A stretch of 64,000 bases of DNA from Acetomicrobium hydrogeniformans (GTDB lineage Bacteria > Synergistota > Synergistia > Synergistales > JAFGMB01): contig JAENYO010000011.1 in the NCBI GenBank assembly GCA_016841745.1, positions 1 through 64,000 of the forward strand, read 5' to 3'. Under the pieces are notes generated by a model. It saw only the letters and a program-made list of their open reading frames with translations, did not search any database and had not been told where the DNA came from. Below, piece after piece: positions 16,739 to 26,019 of this stretch (the stretch's first letter is position 1; each line of letters starts with the position of its first letter). The translations under genes and the position numbers were made by a program.

Positions 16739-17713
16739 TTATTTAGGGATTGAAGTTTCCTTTTTTGAATTTGCGTTGAGGCTAAATCCTATCGCATCAA
16801 GAATTATTCGGGCAGCAACCTGGTTTGTTAACCCGGTAAGATCATATGCAGGTGCGACTTCCACAAAATCCATTCCAACTAACCGCCCCATTTGCGTAAT
16901 TCCTTCAAGGAGTTCTTCTATTTCATAATAATCAAAACCACCTGGAGAAGGCGACCCAGTACCAGGCGCAATAGCCGGATTCAGAGAATCGCAATCAATG
17001 GTTAAATAAAATTGTTCAAACTCTGGCAATCGATTCAATGTTTCCGCTATTCCTATTTTGCGGATATCTCTCGTACTAAGAATCACATTACCGCATTTCC
17101 GAGCTTCTTCGAAATCTTCACGTTTACTACTCCCAATACCTCTTATTCCAAGTTGGGCGATACCCTTGACATGCTCACAATCATAAACTCTACGAATTGG
17201 GCTACCGTGACCATACCTATTACCACCCCTTATATCGACGAAATCAAGGTGTGCGTCAAAATGAATTACTGCAAACTCTCCGATGTTATCCATTGCTTCA
17301 ACAACAGGGGCTGTAATGGAATGGTCTCCCCCTAATACTATGGGTATAGCCCCATGAGATACAATTTTGCGGATGTGAGTTCGGATACTATCATGAGATC
17401 TTTCCTGATTTCCGTGAAAGATATCAACATCTCCACAATCGGCAAATTTGTACTTATTGTCAAGATAAACCTCATCCCTCTCTGGGTCATAAGCTCCATC
17501 CTTGCCCAGAGAATATATCGTAGAACCGTCTCTAATTCCTCGAGGGCCAAATCGTGCTCCCGGTCGATATTGCGTACTCATATCGTATGGAACACCTAAC
17601 ACAGCAACATCTGCATCAAGTTGGTTTAAATCAGTACAGATAGGCCATTTACAAAATGATGTGATCCCGGTAAAGGGTAAATCCAGTCGACTATTGGGGT
17701 CCAAAACCATCAT
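16739..17713 (-). CDS. Second ureohydrolase (agmatinase family)
   Basis: 324 residues from ATG 17713, or 323 from the adjacent ATG 17710, which is better spaced from AGGAGG. Metal ligands are intact: GGDHS (His131), HFDAHLD (Asp153, His155, Asp157) and TIDCDSLNPAIAPGTG. It is clearly a paralogue of the product at 11852 (shared N-terminus LPF.GI.SF.K.PICTDL.ELDADVA), but its last metal loop is closer to the canonical family form. It is divergent from an Lrp/AsnC regulator and has its own upstream region, so it is probably a separate transcript from the TRAP operon. Substrate unknown. Confidence 0.9.
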   Translation of the reverse strand: MMVLDPNSRLDLPFTGITSFCKWPICTDLNQLDADVAVLGVPYDMSTQYRPGARFGPRGIRDGSTIYSLGKDGAYDPERDEVYLDNKYKFADCGDVDIFHGNQERSHDSIRTHIRKIVSHGAIPIVLGGDHSITAPVVEAMDNIGEFAVIHFDAHLDFVDIRGGNRYGHGSPIRRVYDCEHVKGIAQLGIRGIGSSKREDFEEARKCGNVILSTRDIRKIGIAETLNRLPEFEQFYLTIDCDSLNPAIAPGTGSPSPGGFDYYEIEELLEGITQMGRLVGMDFVEVAPAYDLTGLTNQVAARIILDAIGFSLNANSKKETSIPK

Positions 17714-18011
17714 GCCTCCTTCTTGTTTTTAGGGAAATACTTAAGTTTACAATAATGGAAATTTGATTCGGAAACAACTGACTCATTAAACCGTTCTGTG
17801 GTTATTGCTTTAGAATATTAAGATTTTTGATTGTTGATCTTTATTTATAACAAAAATCTTGTTTTTTGATAAAATATTTCAAAACTGTTCTATAAGGATC
17901 TTCTAATTGTGGTGAGATCTTTTTGGTTTTATAAAGAAAGTTTATACATATTTGCTCACATAACCACCTGGAATAATCACAGGAATTTACCAGGGAAGGA
18001 GAATAGTTTAT
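17714..18011. promoter_or_regulatory. Divergent control region, ureohydrolase and lrp-like gene
   Basis: About 300 AT-rich bases between divergent start codons. Poly-A/T tracts (17820-17880) are typical of Lrp-family binding regions. Probable site of autoregulation and of control of the ureohydrolase; no single operator palindrome stands out. Confidence 0.4.
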
Positions 18012-18491
18012 ATGAAAAGGCTGAAAACAAATAAGGTAGATGCAATTGATTGGAAAATACTAACTATATTGCAGGAAAACGCTCGTCTTTCTTTTAAGGA
18101 AATCGGTTCTATGGTTAATCTTACTTCTCCAGCTGTCTCTGAGAGAATCAAAAAAATGGAAGAGATGGAAATAATTACTGGGTATCATGCATCTTTGAAT
18201 CCAGATATCCTTGGATACCAGTGTCGCGTCATTATAAGACTCAGCACTTCAACTCATTGGCCGAATGAGAAAGTTAAAGACAAACTTGATAGTCTCCCAG
18301 GAATAGTCAATTACTGGATTTGCATTGGCGAATTTGATTACATAATTGAAGCAATTGCCCCTTCGTTACCAGAAATCGAGCAACTCATCATGCTCTTTTC
18401 TCAACACGGTTCAACAATATCTTCGGTTGTTTCCAGCTTTCGTCAATATTCATCACCCGTTATTCCTCCTGAAAAATATCACGTTAAATAG
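18012..18491 (+). CDS. Lrp/AsnC family transcriptional regulator
   Basis: 159 residues; AAGGAG lies 10 bases upstream. N-terminal helix-turn-helix (DWKILTILQENARLSFKEIGSMVNLTSPAVSERIKKMEE compressed over residues 12-52, motif quoted in part: VSERIKKME) and a C-terminal RAM ligand-binding domain (about 68-150) with the usual WICIGEFDYIIE strand. Such proteins bind amino acids and control amino-acid metabolism. Its divergent position points to control of the ureohydrolase at 16739 and perhaps the TRAP operon beyond. Confidence 0.93.
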   Translation: MKRLKTNKVDAIDWKILTILQENARLSFKEIGSMVNLTSPAVSERIKKMEEMEIITGYHASLNPDILGYQCRVIIRLSTSTHWPNEKVKDKLDSLPGIVNYWICIGEFDYIIEAIAPSLPEIEQLIMLFSQHGSTISSVVSSFRQYSSPVIPPEKYHVK

Positions 18492-18655
18492 TCCAGTCTT
18501 TTCAAAAAATTGCTTTTGAGAAATCACTCGATATACCCTAACTCAAATTTCTTCGGAAATGGAATACAGTCCTCCGCATAAGAAAAGGACGGGTTGCTAT
18601 ATCTGGCCTGTCCGTATGATCAAAAATATGAAGAAGGGTTTCTTTAACTGATCCA

Positions 18656-19492
18656 TCAGTCAATTTTACCGGCAAGGTGTTTCTTTGAAAAAAACAGTTC
18701 TTTGTCTGTTACAGCGATAGAAATGGCAACAACAGTAAGGACAACAGTTTCGATACATTTTGTTACCTGTGTTATTGACAGGATTTCCTGGGAGATATTG
18801 ATGATGAAGTGAAAGAGGATCGCTGCACCGATACTTTTTCTGTTTTTTGCGCAGATCCAGCTGATAATAAATCCCATGGGAATTATACTGAGAAAAAAGT
18901 TCACACCAAACCAGATATTTTCATGAAAGACCTCATACTGATAGGAGTTATTGACAAATATGAGCGGAAAGTGCCAGAGCGACCAGAGAATACTGAAAAT
19001 GATCGATGCCTTAAAATAGCTGTACCGGCTCTGCAGGCTGTCAAAAGCATAACCTCTCCATCCAAGCTCTTCAAAACTGGCAGCAAGCAATAGAAGAAGC
19101 AATACAGGTACAGATCCCTATGAAAAAGAGAAACCTTCGGCAAATTGGAACTGCGAGACCGATCCCCCGAATGGAAGAGAAAGAGCTATAGATGCCAGAA
19201 CAGAGAGAGGCATTACTAAAAAAAATATTGGCAGCATTCTTGGCTGTATCAGTTTTGGATTGATAAGCCGGTTTACAAAGTCCCTTTTCAAATCTGCATT
19301 TTCAGACTTGAGGATCATCCCGAGGGAGAGGATAAACGGTGCCATCAATCCAGGCAACATGAAGACCATATAATAAAGTCCACGGTCATTATCCTGAAAG
19401 CTGAAATAGGCCCCTGTGAACCAGAGGATGTAAGTCCCCAAAAATGTCATCGAAAAATAGAATAATGGTTTGTATTTGTAGTTAGAGATCAT
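18656..19492 (-). pseudogene. CPBP (CAAX-type) membrane protease gene split by in-frame TAG
   Basis: Two fragments lie in the same frame, separated only by a TAG at 19118-19120 and five further codons. Together they give about 278 residues, the normal length for this family. The upstream part has three or four membrane helices; the downstream part has the catalytic motif EELGWRGY (EExxxR) and SLWHFPL and then FHFIIN, all intact. Family members are intramembrane metalloproteases, some linked to peptide maturation or immunity. TAG is used as an ordinary stop elsewhere in the window, so this is best read as a nonsense mutation; a sequencing error is the alternative. Confidence 0.82.
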
Positions 19493-19568
19493 TGGTCCCC
19501 CTAAGGTTAAAGAGAGAATTAATTCGTCTTGATATTTTCCCTCTTCAGCAGGAACTAAGAATAAACCT

Positions 19569-22500
19569 TCAATTGCTGCTGCCGTTGTTTATGGCATCCT
19601 CGTCTATGAAGATCTGCTTGAGAAGGTTTTCCATGACCTGTTTTTTGAACTGGTCTCCGGCACTTTCCGAAGTATCTGTGCCCTCCCCTGTGGGAATACT
19701 GACCTCGAACTTTATTTCCTTCTGGTTGGGCATCCCCGGGCCATCGTCCTGAGGAATGGAGGAAGCAGATGTAGTCGAATTATCAACTTCAAGGCTGTAA
19801 AGGGCTGGTTTGCTCCAGGTTCCGACAAGTTCGAAGTTTATCTTCCTGAAATCCGGTCCTGAATATCCTCCCACCAGTCCTGCAAGGAAATTCTGAAGAA
19901 GAAGATTCGCATCTCCTCCATTGCCGCTTCTTACTATCCCCTGAATAACACCCTGAAGGGCATTAAGGGCCTGGGTGTTTATCTGGCCGCTGCACTTTAG
20001 GTCCATGTTTGTATGGGGACCTCCAAGGGCACCGCTGAAGGAGAGATATTTATATACTTTATCCTCTGGATATGCCGATGCCCTGCTTCCAGGCAGAAGA
20101 TAGACATTCCCTCCATCAAGGTTGAAACAGGTGTTTAGATTACGATATTTCAGAATGCCGTCCTGGGTCAGGGATTTCAGGGTATCGAAACCGCCTACGG
20201 TACCCTCTCTAAGAGCCAGGGAACCTGTTCCTGAAAGAAGATATACTTTGCCGAGAATACCAGACAGGGCTATTTCAAGGTCGCCTTTTCCTGTGCTGTT
20301 AACTTTGAATTCCTTGAAGTCCTGGGAGAATCTTGCCAGGTCTACATCTTTAAGGGTCAAGCCCATTTCCCATTTAGCCTTATCCATATCTATATTGCCT
20401 TCCATCAGTGCTTTGCCACCGTAAATTCCAGCAGAGGCTCCCTGGGTTATCATTTTATTTCCCTTCAAAGTGAAGGGTATTACCAGGTTGTTCATGTTGT
20501 ATCCCTTGATGGCCATTTTTGAGGAAGTAAATTTCCCCTCCCCCGTAATGGAACTCCCTGTGATCTTTCCCTTGCAGGTAAAGTTGAAATTACCCTGCAG
20601 GGTGCTTTTAAGGCTTCCGTTGACTTTCTCAGTAAGTTTTTTTGCATCAAGGTCCCTGCCGGTTGATTCAAATGTTATTTCCAGGCCGGATCTCTTTTTC
20701 GTGGCCACTGTACCGGTTATCTCCAGAGGTATTTCTCCTGTATATGTCCTGAGGAGATACTCCACAGGTTCTTCCTTGTTTGCCCCGAGTCTGGTTTCAA
20801 GTTCCAGGCCGTCAAATGTCAGCCCTCCCAGGTTGAATGTCTTTGAAGAAACTGACATGGAGATCTCTGGATCTTTAAGGGCTCCCCTGATGTTGATATC
20901 TGTTGAAACCACTCCGGAAACTGGAAGGTTCGGGAAAGCGCTTCCTGTAAGTGAAAAGAGGTCCAGGCTCTCTACAGTAGTCCTCACATCGAGGGTATCC
21001 TTATCTCCTTCCAGAAGGGTAATAATTCCGCTGCTCCTGAGAGGGGAACCTGCAAGGTCCGCCTTCATCCCCTTGATGAAGAGTTTTCCATCCCTTGCCT
21101 TTATGGAAGCTTTTGCGGTCTTGAGAGGAATATCGTTGATGATTAATTCTGAAGAGTTAAGAGTTGCTGCGACTTCCGGGGCAGAAGGTGAACCCGAAAC
21201 CGAAAAAACGGAATCTACTTTTCCCTTTATGTTCAGGGAGACTCCCAGGTCGGCTGCAAGGCTTTGAGTTTTCATCCCGGTAGAATTTCCCTTAAGATCA
21301 AAGCATGGACTGCTCCCCTCAGGGAACTTTACCTGGCCGGAAAGGTTCAGTTTTCCCCCGGCAAGATCTGAAGTAAAAGATTTAAGTGACAGGATCCCAT
21401 TTTCAAAAGTTCCCGAAGAATTGATATTTTTGATATCAAGGGTCTTAAAAGCCTTTATACCCGGAGAGGAAAGGGTCATCTCTCCCCGGGGAGATTTTCC
21501 ATTGATATCCAGGAGGAGTCCTTTTCCCTTAAATGAGGAACCCATCCATTTTATTTCCAGATTCTCAACCTTTGTCTCCTCATCGCTATTAAGGAAGGAA
21601 AATCGAAGATCCTGAAGAAGATGGTCCTGGAGTCTAGCCTTATCAGAACCGAAAGATCCGGATATTTTGAGATCATTAGTGTTGCCTTTAAGGACAGCCT
21701 TCCCAGCCAGAGTGCCCTGGAGGTCAAGACTGCCCACTACAGGATATCTGTTCTTCATCTGATGGATATCCAGGTCCTTTGTTTCAAAATTCATATCGAG
21801 GTATGAGGCTGGTTTTACGATACAGATAGACCCCTCTCCTTTTATATTGGCGCCGTACCAGGTGCCATTTGCCCGAAGGTTGAGATCTTTACCGTTCTTC
21901 AGTTCCAGATCTGCCGAAAGCTTTTCGAAAGGATGTCCTTCTATAACCGCTCCGTTTGCGGTGTGGAAGGATACACTGCCTGACAGTTTTTTAAAGGGAC
22001 CCTTGAGATTGACCTCTATGTTATCCACTCTGCCAGTGGCAAAGTCGAGCCAGGGCAGCGGGGTGTACCAGTCTGCAACATCCAGTTCCCTTCCACTCAG
22101 TTTCAGCAGGGATTCAAGGGGGCCGCCAGTAAAGATTATGTCAATATCACCCGATACGGGTGAGCCAAAAACATGGGAATCTATATTAGTGAAGGAAAGG
22201 GTCCTGTCGGAGAATTTCCAGCTTGACCTTCCTTCGTTAAACCAGAATCGGGCGACAGAAAAATCACTGGCTGAAAGTCTGCCTTCAAGTCGAGGAGTTT
22301 TAAAAGGTCCTGTTATGGTCAGATCTGTATTGACCCCACCCTTTAAACGGGCCTTTACTGTCTTCGGGATTAGCCTTGAAATAAAGGAAAGGTCAGGAGT
22401 GGAAAACTTTCCGGCAAGATCCAGATCCTTTCCTGCTGTTCCGGAGAGAGACAGCAGAGTCGTCCCGGATTTCATATCCATTTTTTCAACAGCAAAGGAA

Positions 22501-23075
22501 TTTCCTTCCTTCACTATTATGATGTCTGCTTCAAAGTCCAGGCCATTCAGTATGCCTTTTCCTTCCCCATGCAACTTCCCCACAGAAGGGATCTTTACCA
22601 TCAGGTCTTTTACCTCAAGAAGAGAGGATCCTGAAGAGAAGGAACAGTTTTCAAATTCTATTCTGCTGAGGAAACTTTCGGAATTCGGGATCTGACCAGC
22701 CAGGGCTCGAGAAAGGACAGAGGTTACAATGTCAACATCAAAACGGGCATCCCTGAAATAAAGGTTCCTGAGATGGATTTTTCCTTTGAGAAGGGCCTTC
22801 TTTTCAAAACCCAGTTTCATAAAGGAGGCTTTCATGACCCTTGTACCATCCCTTGACACTATATTGATATTTTTCAACGTAAAGCCTGTAATGGGATTTC
22901 CATTGATATCTTCTGTATGAACCTGGAAACCTGAAAGATCATTGATCCTGTTCTCCAGTTCTGTCTTGAGGGTTTCAGTACCCATGTTGTTCCTTTTAAG
23001 GAAAAGGACAGATGAAACAAGACCTGCTGCAAAAATAACAAGCAGTACAAGAAGGACCCTGGATTTATTTTTCAT
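19569..23075 (-). CDS. TamB/AsmA-like giant envelope protein
   Basis: About 1168 residues from ATG 23075; a GTG at 23090 is also in frame and the ribosome site (CAGGAG) is suboptimally placed for both. One N-terminal membrane anchor (residues about 5-25, VLLVLLVIFAAGLVSSVLF) is followed by a very long repeat-rich beta-strand region (recurrent G..L.L.G.. strands) and a C-terminal TamB-like segment (RKINFELVGTWSKPALYSLEV..KEIKFEVSIP). These bridge-like proteins span the periplasm and are linked to outer-membrane protein assembly or lipid transport, which implies a diderm envelope. It is the last gene before the candidate origin. Confidence 0.82.
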   Translation of the reverse strand: MKNKSRVLLVLLVIFAAGLVSSVLFLKRNNMGTETLKTELENRINDLSGFQVHTEDINGNPITGFTLKNINIVSRDGTRVMKASFMKLGFEKKALLKGKIHLRNLYFRDARFDVDIVTSVLSRALAGQIPNSESFLSRIEFENCSFSSGSSLLEVKDLMVKIPSVGKLHGEGKGILNGLDFEADIIIVKEGNSFAVEKMDMKSGTTLLSLSGTAGKDLDLAGKFSTPDLSFISRLIPKTVKARLKGGVNTDLTITGPFKTPRLEGRLSASDFSVARFWFNEGRSSWKFSDRTLSFTNIDSHVFGSPVSGDIDIIFTGGPLESLLKLSGRELDVADWYTPLPWLDFATGRVDNIEVNLKGPFKKLSGSVSFHTANGAVIEGHPFEKLSADLELKNGKDLNLRANGTWYGANIKGEGSICIVKPASYLDMNFETKDLDIHQMKNRYPVVGSLDLQGTLAGKAVLKGNTNDLKISGSFGSDKARLQDHLLQDLRFSFLNSDEETKVENLEIKWMGSSFKGKGLLLDINGKSPRGEMTLSSPGIKAFKTLDIKNINSSGTFENGILSLKSFTSDLAGGKLNLSGQVKFPEGSSPCFDLKGNSTGMKTQSLAADLGVSLNIKGKVDSVFSVSGSPSAPEVAATLNSSELIINDIPLKTAKASIKARDGKLFIKGMKADLAGSPLRSSGIITLLEGDKDTLDVRTTVESLDLFSLTGSAFPNLPVSGVVSTDINIRGALKDPEISMSVSSKTFNLGGLTFDGLELETRLGANKEEPVEYLLRTYTGEIPLEITGTVATKKRSGLEITFESTGRDLDAKKLTEKVNGSLKSTLQGNFNFTCKGKITGSSITGEGKFTSSKMAIKGYNMNNLVIPFTLKGNKMITQGASAGIYGGKALMEGNIDMDKAKWEMGLTLKDVDLARFSQDFKEFKVNSTGKGDLEIALSGILGKVYLLSGTGSLALREGTVGGFDTLKSLTQDGILKYRNLNTCFNLDGGNVYLLPGSRASAYPEDKVYKYLSFSGALGGPHTNMDLKCSGQINTQALNALQGVIQGIVRSGNGGDANLLLQNFLAGLVGGYSGPDFRKINFELVGTWSKPALYSLEVDNSTTSASSIPQDDGPGMPNQKEIKFEVSIPTGEGTDTSESAGDQFKKQVMENLLKQIFIDEDAINNGSSN

Positions 23076-23139
23076 GGAAGTTACAGACACTCCTGACTAT
23101 CTTTCATATTTTGAAAGCTTTTTCACTTTGTCTCTTTTT

Positions 23140-23380
23140 CTCAACATTGGCTGAAGTATATAAAAACCCTTCATATAATAGAGAAATAATATTTTTTTTT
23201 CACTGTAAAATTACCTAAAAGAGAGGGATTCTGCTTTTTAAGGATAGTAGAAAGGGAAAGTGTATATTTCATCAACAACATGTGGATATGTGTATAAACT
23301 TGTGGAAAAGATGACCGAAATATGGCCTGAAGTCCCTTCAAAACAACCTTTGTGGATAACTATGGCGATGTGGATTAATT
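23140..23380. other. Candidate chromosomal replication origin (oriC)
   Basis: Four DnaA-box-like nonamers in one orientation: ATATCCACA (complement of 23281-23289), TTTTCCACA (23301-23309), the perfect TTATCCACA (23351-23359) and TAATCCACA (23369-23377). An AT-rich tract lies at 23155-23220 and could unwind. rsmG-parA-parB and two parS sites lie within 5 kb, an arrangement typical of origin regions, and coding strands diverge here. dnaA is not in the window. Confidence 0.6.
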
Positions 23381-24190
23381 ATCCGTACCAAAACTCAGAA
23401 TCTGCAAAGGATCTTTCAGGATAATTTCTCCACCACGATATCCAGCCATTACCTTTCCCACAACCTTTAATTCTTTTCCATAAAATGGAGTAAGAAAGGT
23501 AAACTTATCAATATCACTATCATATATTACAAGGGAAAAACGTCCACTGTCTGCAAGTAGAATATTTCTGTTTCCACTTTTGATAATCTTCTTAACCTTT
23601 ATCTTCAGGGTTATAAAGTTCCCTTTCAGGTAGGGTAATTCCGCCCATGCCTGAGCAGTGCTGAAATGCCTTTTGCGTGCCCTTTTCCATAGCCCATTAT
23701 CGTTCTCTCGTGCAAAATCCAGGGCTTTATGGATCCTCTCCGCGTATTTGACATTGGGAGGAATGGTCAGTGGCATGGCGAATCCCCTCCTGACAAGTTC
23801 CTCGTTTACCATGAATTGTTTATCTTTATCCAGCCATAGGTAGGCCAGGAGCCTTCCATATTTATCTCTTTCCTGAAGGTCGAGTTCGAGAAAAACCTGT
23901 CTCTTCTCAACTATTTCCCTGTTTGCAATAAAGGCTTCTATTCCCAGTTCTTCACGTCTCCGTTCAGGATGATGGGTTTCAGGAGTATCTATAAGAAGGT
24001 ATCTTACCGTTTCCAGGGAACCTTTCTTAAGCCTTATCTTTGCTGTATCTCCGTCGATCACATCAACTACCCTGCCCTCCAGAAGATTTTCAGGGTACTG
24101 ACCGGATGGGGAACTTTCGAGAAAGGAACAAAGCATAAAATGGAATATCAGTGCTATTGCCAGAAGCAGTAAAGGGATTCTTTTTCTCAT
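23375..24190 (-). CDS. Thermonuclease (SNase) family protein
   Basis: 271 residues with an N-terminal hydrophobic signal (about 4-23). The staphylococcal-nuclease fold is shown by VVDVIDGDTAKIRL, RYLLIDTPETHHPE and ERDKYGRLLAYLW, which contain the calcium-binding Asp residues and catalytic Arg/Glu positions. After the SNase domain (about 38-165) comes an OB-like extension (about 185-265). Likely an exported calcium-dependent nuclease. Its stop codon overlaps the last DnaA-like box of the candidate origin. Confidence 0.87.
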   Translation of the reverse strand: MRKRIPLLLLAIALIFHFMLCSFLESSPSGQYPENLLEGRVVDVIDGDTAKIRLKKGSLETVRYLLIDTPETHHPERRREELGIEAFIANREIVEKRQVFLELDLQERDKYGRLLAYLWLDKDKQFMVNEELVRRGFAMPLTIPPNVKYAERIHKALDFARENDNGLWKRARKRHFSTAQAWAELPYLKGNFITLKIKVKKIIKSGNRNILLADSGRFSLVIYDSDIDKFTFLTPFYGKELKVVGKVMAGYRGGEIILKDPLQILSFGTDN

Positions 24191-24548
24191 TTTAAAAGGC
24201 GGAAAGTTCTTCCGGTTCCTTTCTGAACGTTTTTACCTAGCCCCATAGATTACTCTAGTGGTGAGGGAATTAACAAAATCCGCAAATCCATAAAAAGGGA
24301 AGGTAAGGTTACCAGCAGAGCTGCATAATATTTATTATCATATACAGCTGTCAGCTTTTTCATGTATCATAACAGAAACCTCTCTTTCCTTTCAGAAAGA
24401 ACGAAAAAAGATTTATATATCATTGATTTTATGCAACTTGGCACTTCATTGAAGGGTTAAACGGTCTTTTTCTCCAGTTTTTGGTAAACTTGAAAAGAAA
24501 TAATGGTCCAGATCTCAAGCTGCATAATACTTACCAGGGGGTTATCTA
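24191..24548. other. AT-rich gap upstream of rsmG
   Basis: About 360 AT-rich bases between divergent genes. It should hold the promoters of the thermonuclease gene and of rsmG-parA-parB. No perfect DnaA box was seen here, so the stretch at 23281-23377 is preferred as origin. Confidence 0.4.
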
Positions 24549-25244
24549 TTGTCAGACCTTCAACAGATATTTCCGGAAGACTTCGGTTACCTCTGGAAAC
24601 CGAAGGAATCTCTTCTTAACGAATATTGCCATCTCCTGTCTGGTTACTCCGGAAAGGTGCGATTGACAGGGCCTTCTGATCCAGGAGTGCTTTGGAGGGA
24701 ACATGTTCTTGACTCATGTTATGCTCTGCCTTTCCTTCCGGCATCCGGAACTGTTCTGGATCTTGGAACGGGAGGAGGACTTCCTGGTATTGTCTGGGCT
24801 GTCTGCAGGCCCGACCTTGAGATACATCTGATTGACAGCATAAAGAAAAAATGTGTGGCCCTCCAACAGATAATATCTGACCTTTCATTAAAGAATGTGA
24901 AGGTGATATGTGACCGTTCGGAGGATCTTGCCCAACATTCCCGTGAAGGCTATGATCTTGCCGCAGCAAGAGCTGTAACAGCCACAGGAGTACTGCTGGA
25001 ATATCTGACACCCCTTGTAAAACCCCAGGGTCAAGCCCTTGCCTTTAAGGGACCCGGCTATTTATCCGAAATAGAGGGTCTGACCAACCGATGGTCTGAT
25101 CTGGGTTTTTCCAGTCCCGTTATCTGGAACTATTTTCTGGGATCCTGTGAACACTTTATTCTCTTATGGAACAAGAACAGTTCATGCCCTTCCACATTTC
25201 CGCGTAGAGCTGGAATGGCAGAAAAAAAACCATGGTGGAGGTGA
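24549..25244 (+). CDS. rsmG: 16S rRNA (guanine527-N7)-methyltransferase RsmG
   Basis: 231 residues from a TTG start, with GGGGG about 8 bases upstream. The SAM-binding motif is VLDLGTGGGLPGI, followed by the family's LIDSIKKKCVAL and AARAV. RsmG (GidB) methylates G527 in the 530 loop of 16S rRNA; loss gives low-level streptomycin resistance in other bacteria. The gene directly precedes parA with a 4-base gap, the classical gidB-soj-spo0J order near oriC. Confidence 0.94.
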   Translation: MSDLQQIFPEDFGYLWKPKESLLNEYCHLLSGYSGKVRLTGPSDPGVLWREHVLDSCYALPFLPASGTVLDLGTGGGLPGIVWAVCRPDLEIHLIDSIKKKCVALQQIISDLSLKNVKVICDRSEDLAQHSREGYDLAAARAVTATGVLLEYLTPLVKPQGQALAFKGPGYLSEIEGLTNRWSDLGFSSPVIWNYFLGSCEHFILLWNKNSSCPSTFPRRAGMAEKKPWWR

Positions 25245-25248
25245 CATC

Positions 25249-26019
25249 TTGATCACTTTAGCAATGACTAACCAGAAGGGCGGCGTTGGGAAAACGACGA
25301 GCTGTGTAAATCTCGCTTCCGAGCTTGGCAACAGCGGTTACAACGTTCTAGTAGTAGACATAGACCCCCAGGGTAATTGCACCAGCGGGCTGGGAGTAGA
25401 AGCATCGCAGATCGAAAATTCACTGTATGATCTTCTTCTCGATGATGCCGAGATCTCTGAGGTGATTACACCCACATCATGGAAGGGAGTATCTGTTATT
25501 CCGGCAACCATAGATCTTGCGGGTGCTGAAGTTGAACTTGCAAGTGCTATCAGCCGCGAAACCAGGCTGAGTAGAGCCCTGGATAAATCTTCAGGTTTTG
25601 ATATAACCATTATTGATTGTCCGCCATCCCTTGGAATCCTGACTATCAACGCTCTTGTAGCAGCAAATAAACTCGTTATACCGATTCAGTGTGAGTATTA
25701 TGCCCTAGAGGGTGTTGGGCAGCTAACGAGAACAGTCAAGCTCCTTAAGGATTTCCTTAATCCGTCACTTTCTGTTGATGGTGTTCTTCTCACAATGTAT
25801 GATCCACGAACCAATCTCTCAAATGAGGTTCTTGAGGAAGTCCGCAACCAGTTTGGAGAACTGGTATTTGAATCCGTGATTCCTCGAAATGTCAAACTCG
25901 CTGAAGCTCCCAGTTTTTCCACACCCATAACATACTACGAACCCCACTGTTCGGGAGCAAAGGCGTATAAGGAATTTGCCAGGGAGGTGGCCGTAAAATG
26001 GTTAAACACCGCGCCCTAG
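25249..26019 (+). CDS. parA: Chromosome-partitioning ATPase ParA (Soj)
   Basis: 256 residues from the TTG at 25249, 7 bases after GGAGG; the longer frame from 25147 lies inside rsmG and is unlikely. The deviant Walker A motif NQKGGVGKTT is at residues about 8-17, with DIDPQGN (Walker A') and IIDCPPSLG (Walker B) following. ATP-dependent dimer that binds DNA and works with ParB-parS in origin segregation. It overlaps parB by 22 bases, so the two are translationally coupled. Confidence 0.95.
   Translation: MITLAMTNQKGGVGKTTSCVNLASELGNSGYNVLVVDIDPQGNCTSGLGVEASQIENSLYDLLLDDAEISEVITPTSWKGVSVIPATIDLAGAEVELASAISRETRLSRALDKSSGFDITIIDCPPSLGILTINALVAANKLVIPIQCEYYALEGVGQLTRTVKLLKDFLNPSLSVDGVLLTMYDPRTNLSNEVLEEVRNQFGELVFESVIPRNVKLAEAPSFSTPITYYEPHCSGAKAYKEFAREVAVKWLNTAP

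Noticed and set aside
19118-19120. TAG in the CPBP gene as pyrrolysine or other recoding
   Set aside because: TAG is used as a normal stop by other genes in the window (for example at 6415 and 50615), and the site is not a catalytic position; a nonsense change is simpler.
20470-22695. Long plus-strand ORFs opposite the TamB-like gene
   Set aside because: Shadow frames of the 1168-residue minus-strand gene; Ser/Pro/Leu-rich composition without motifs.
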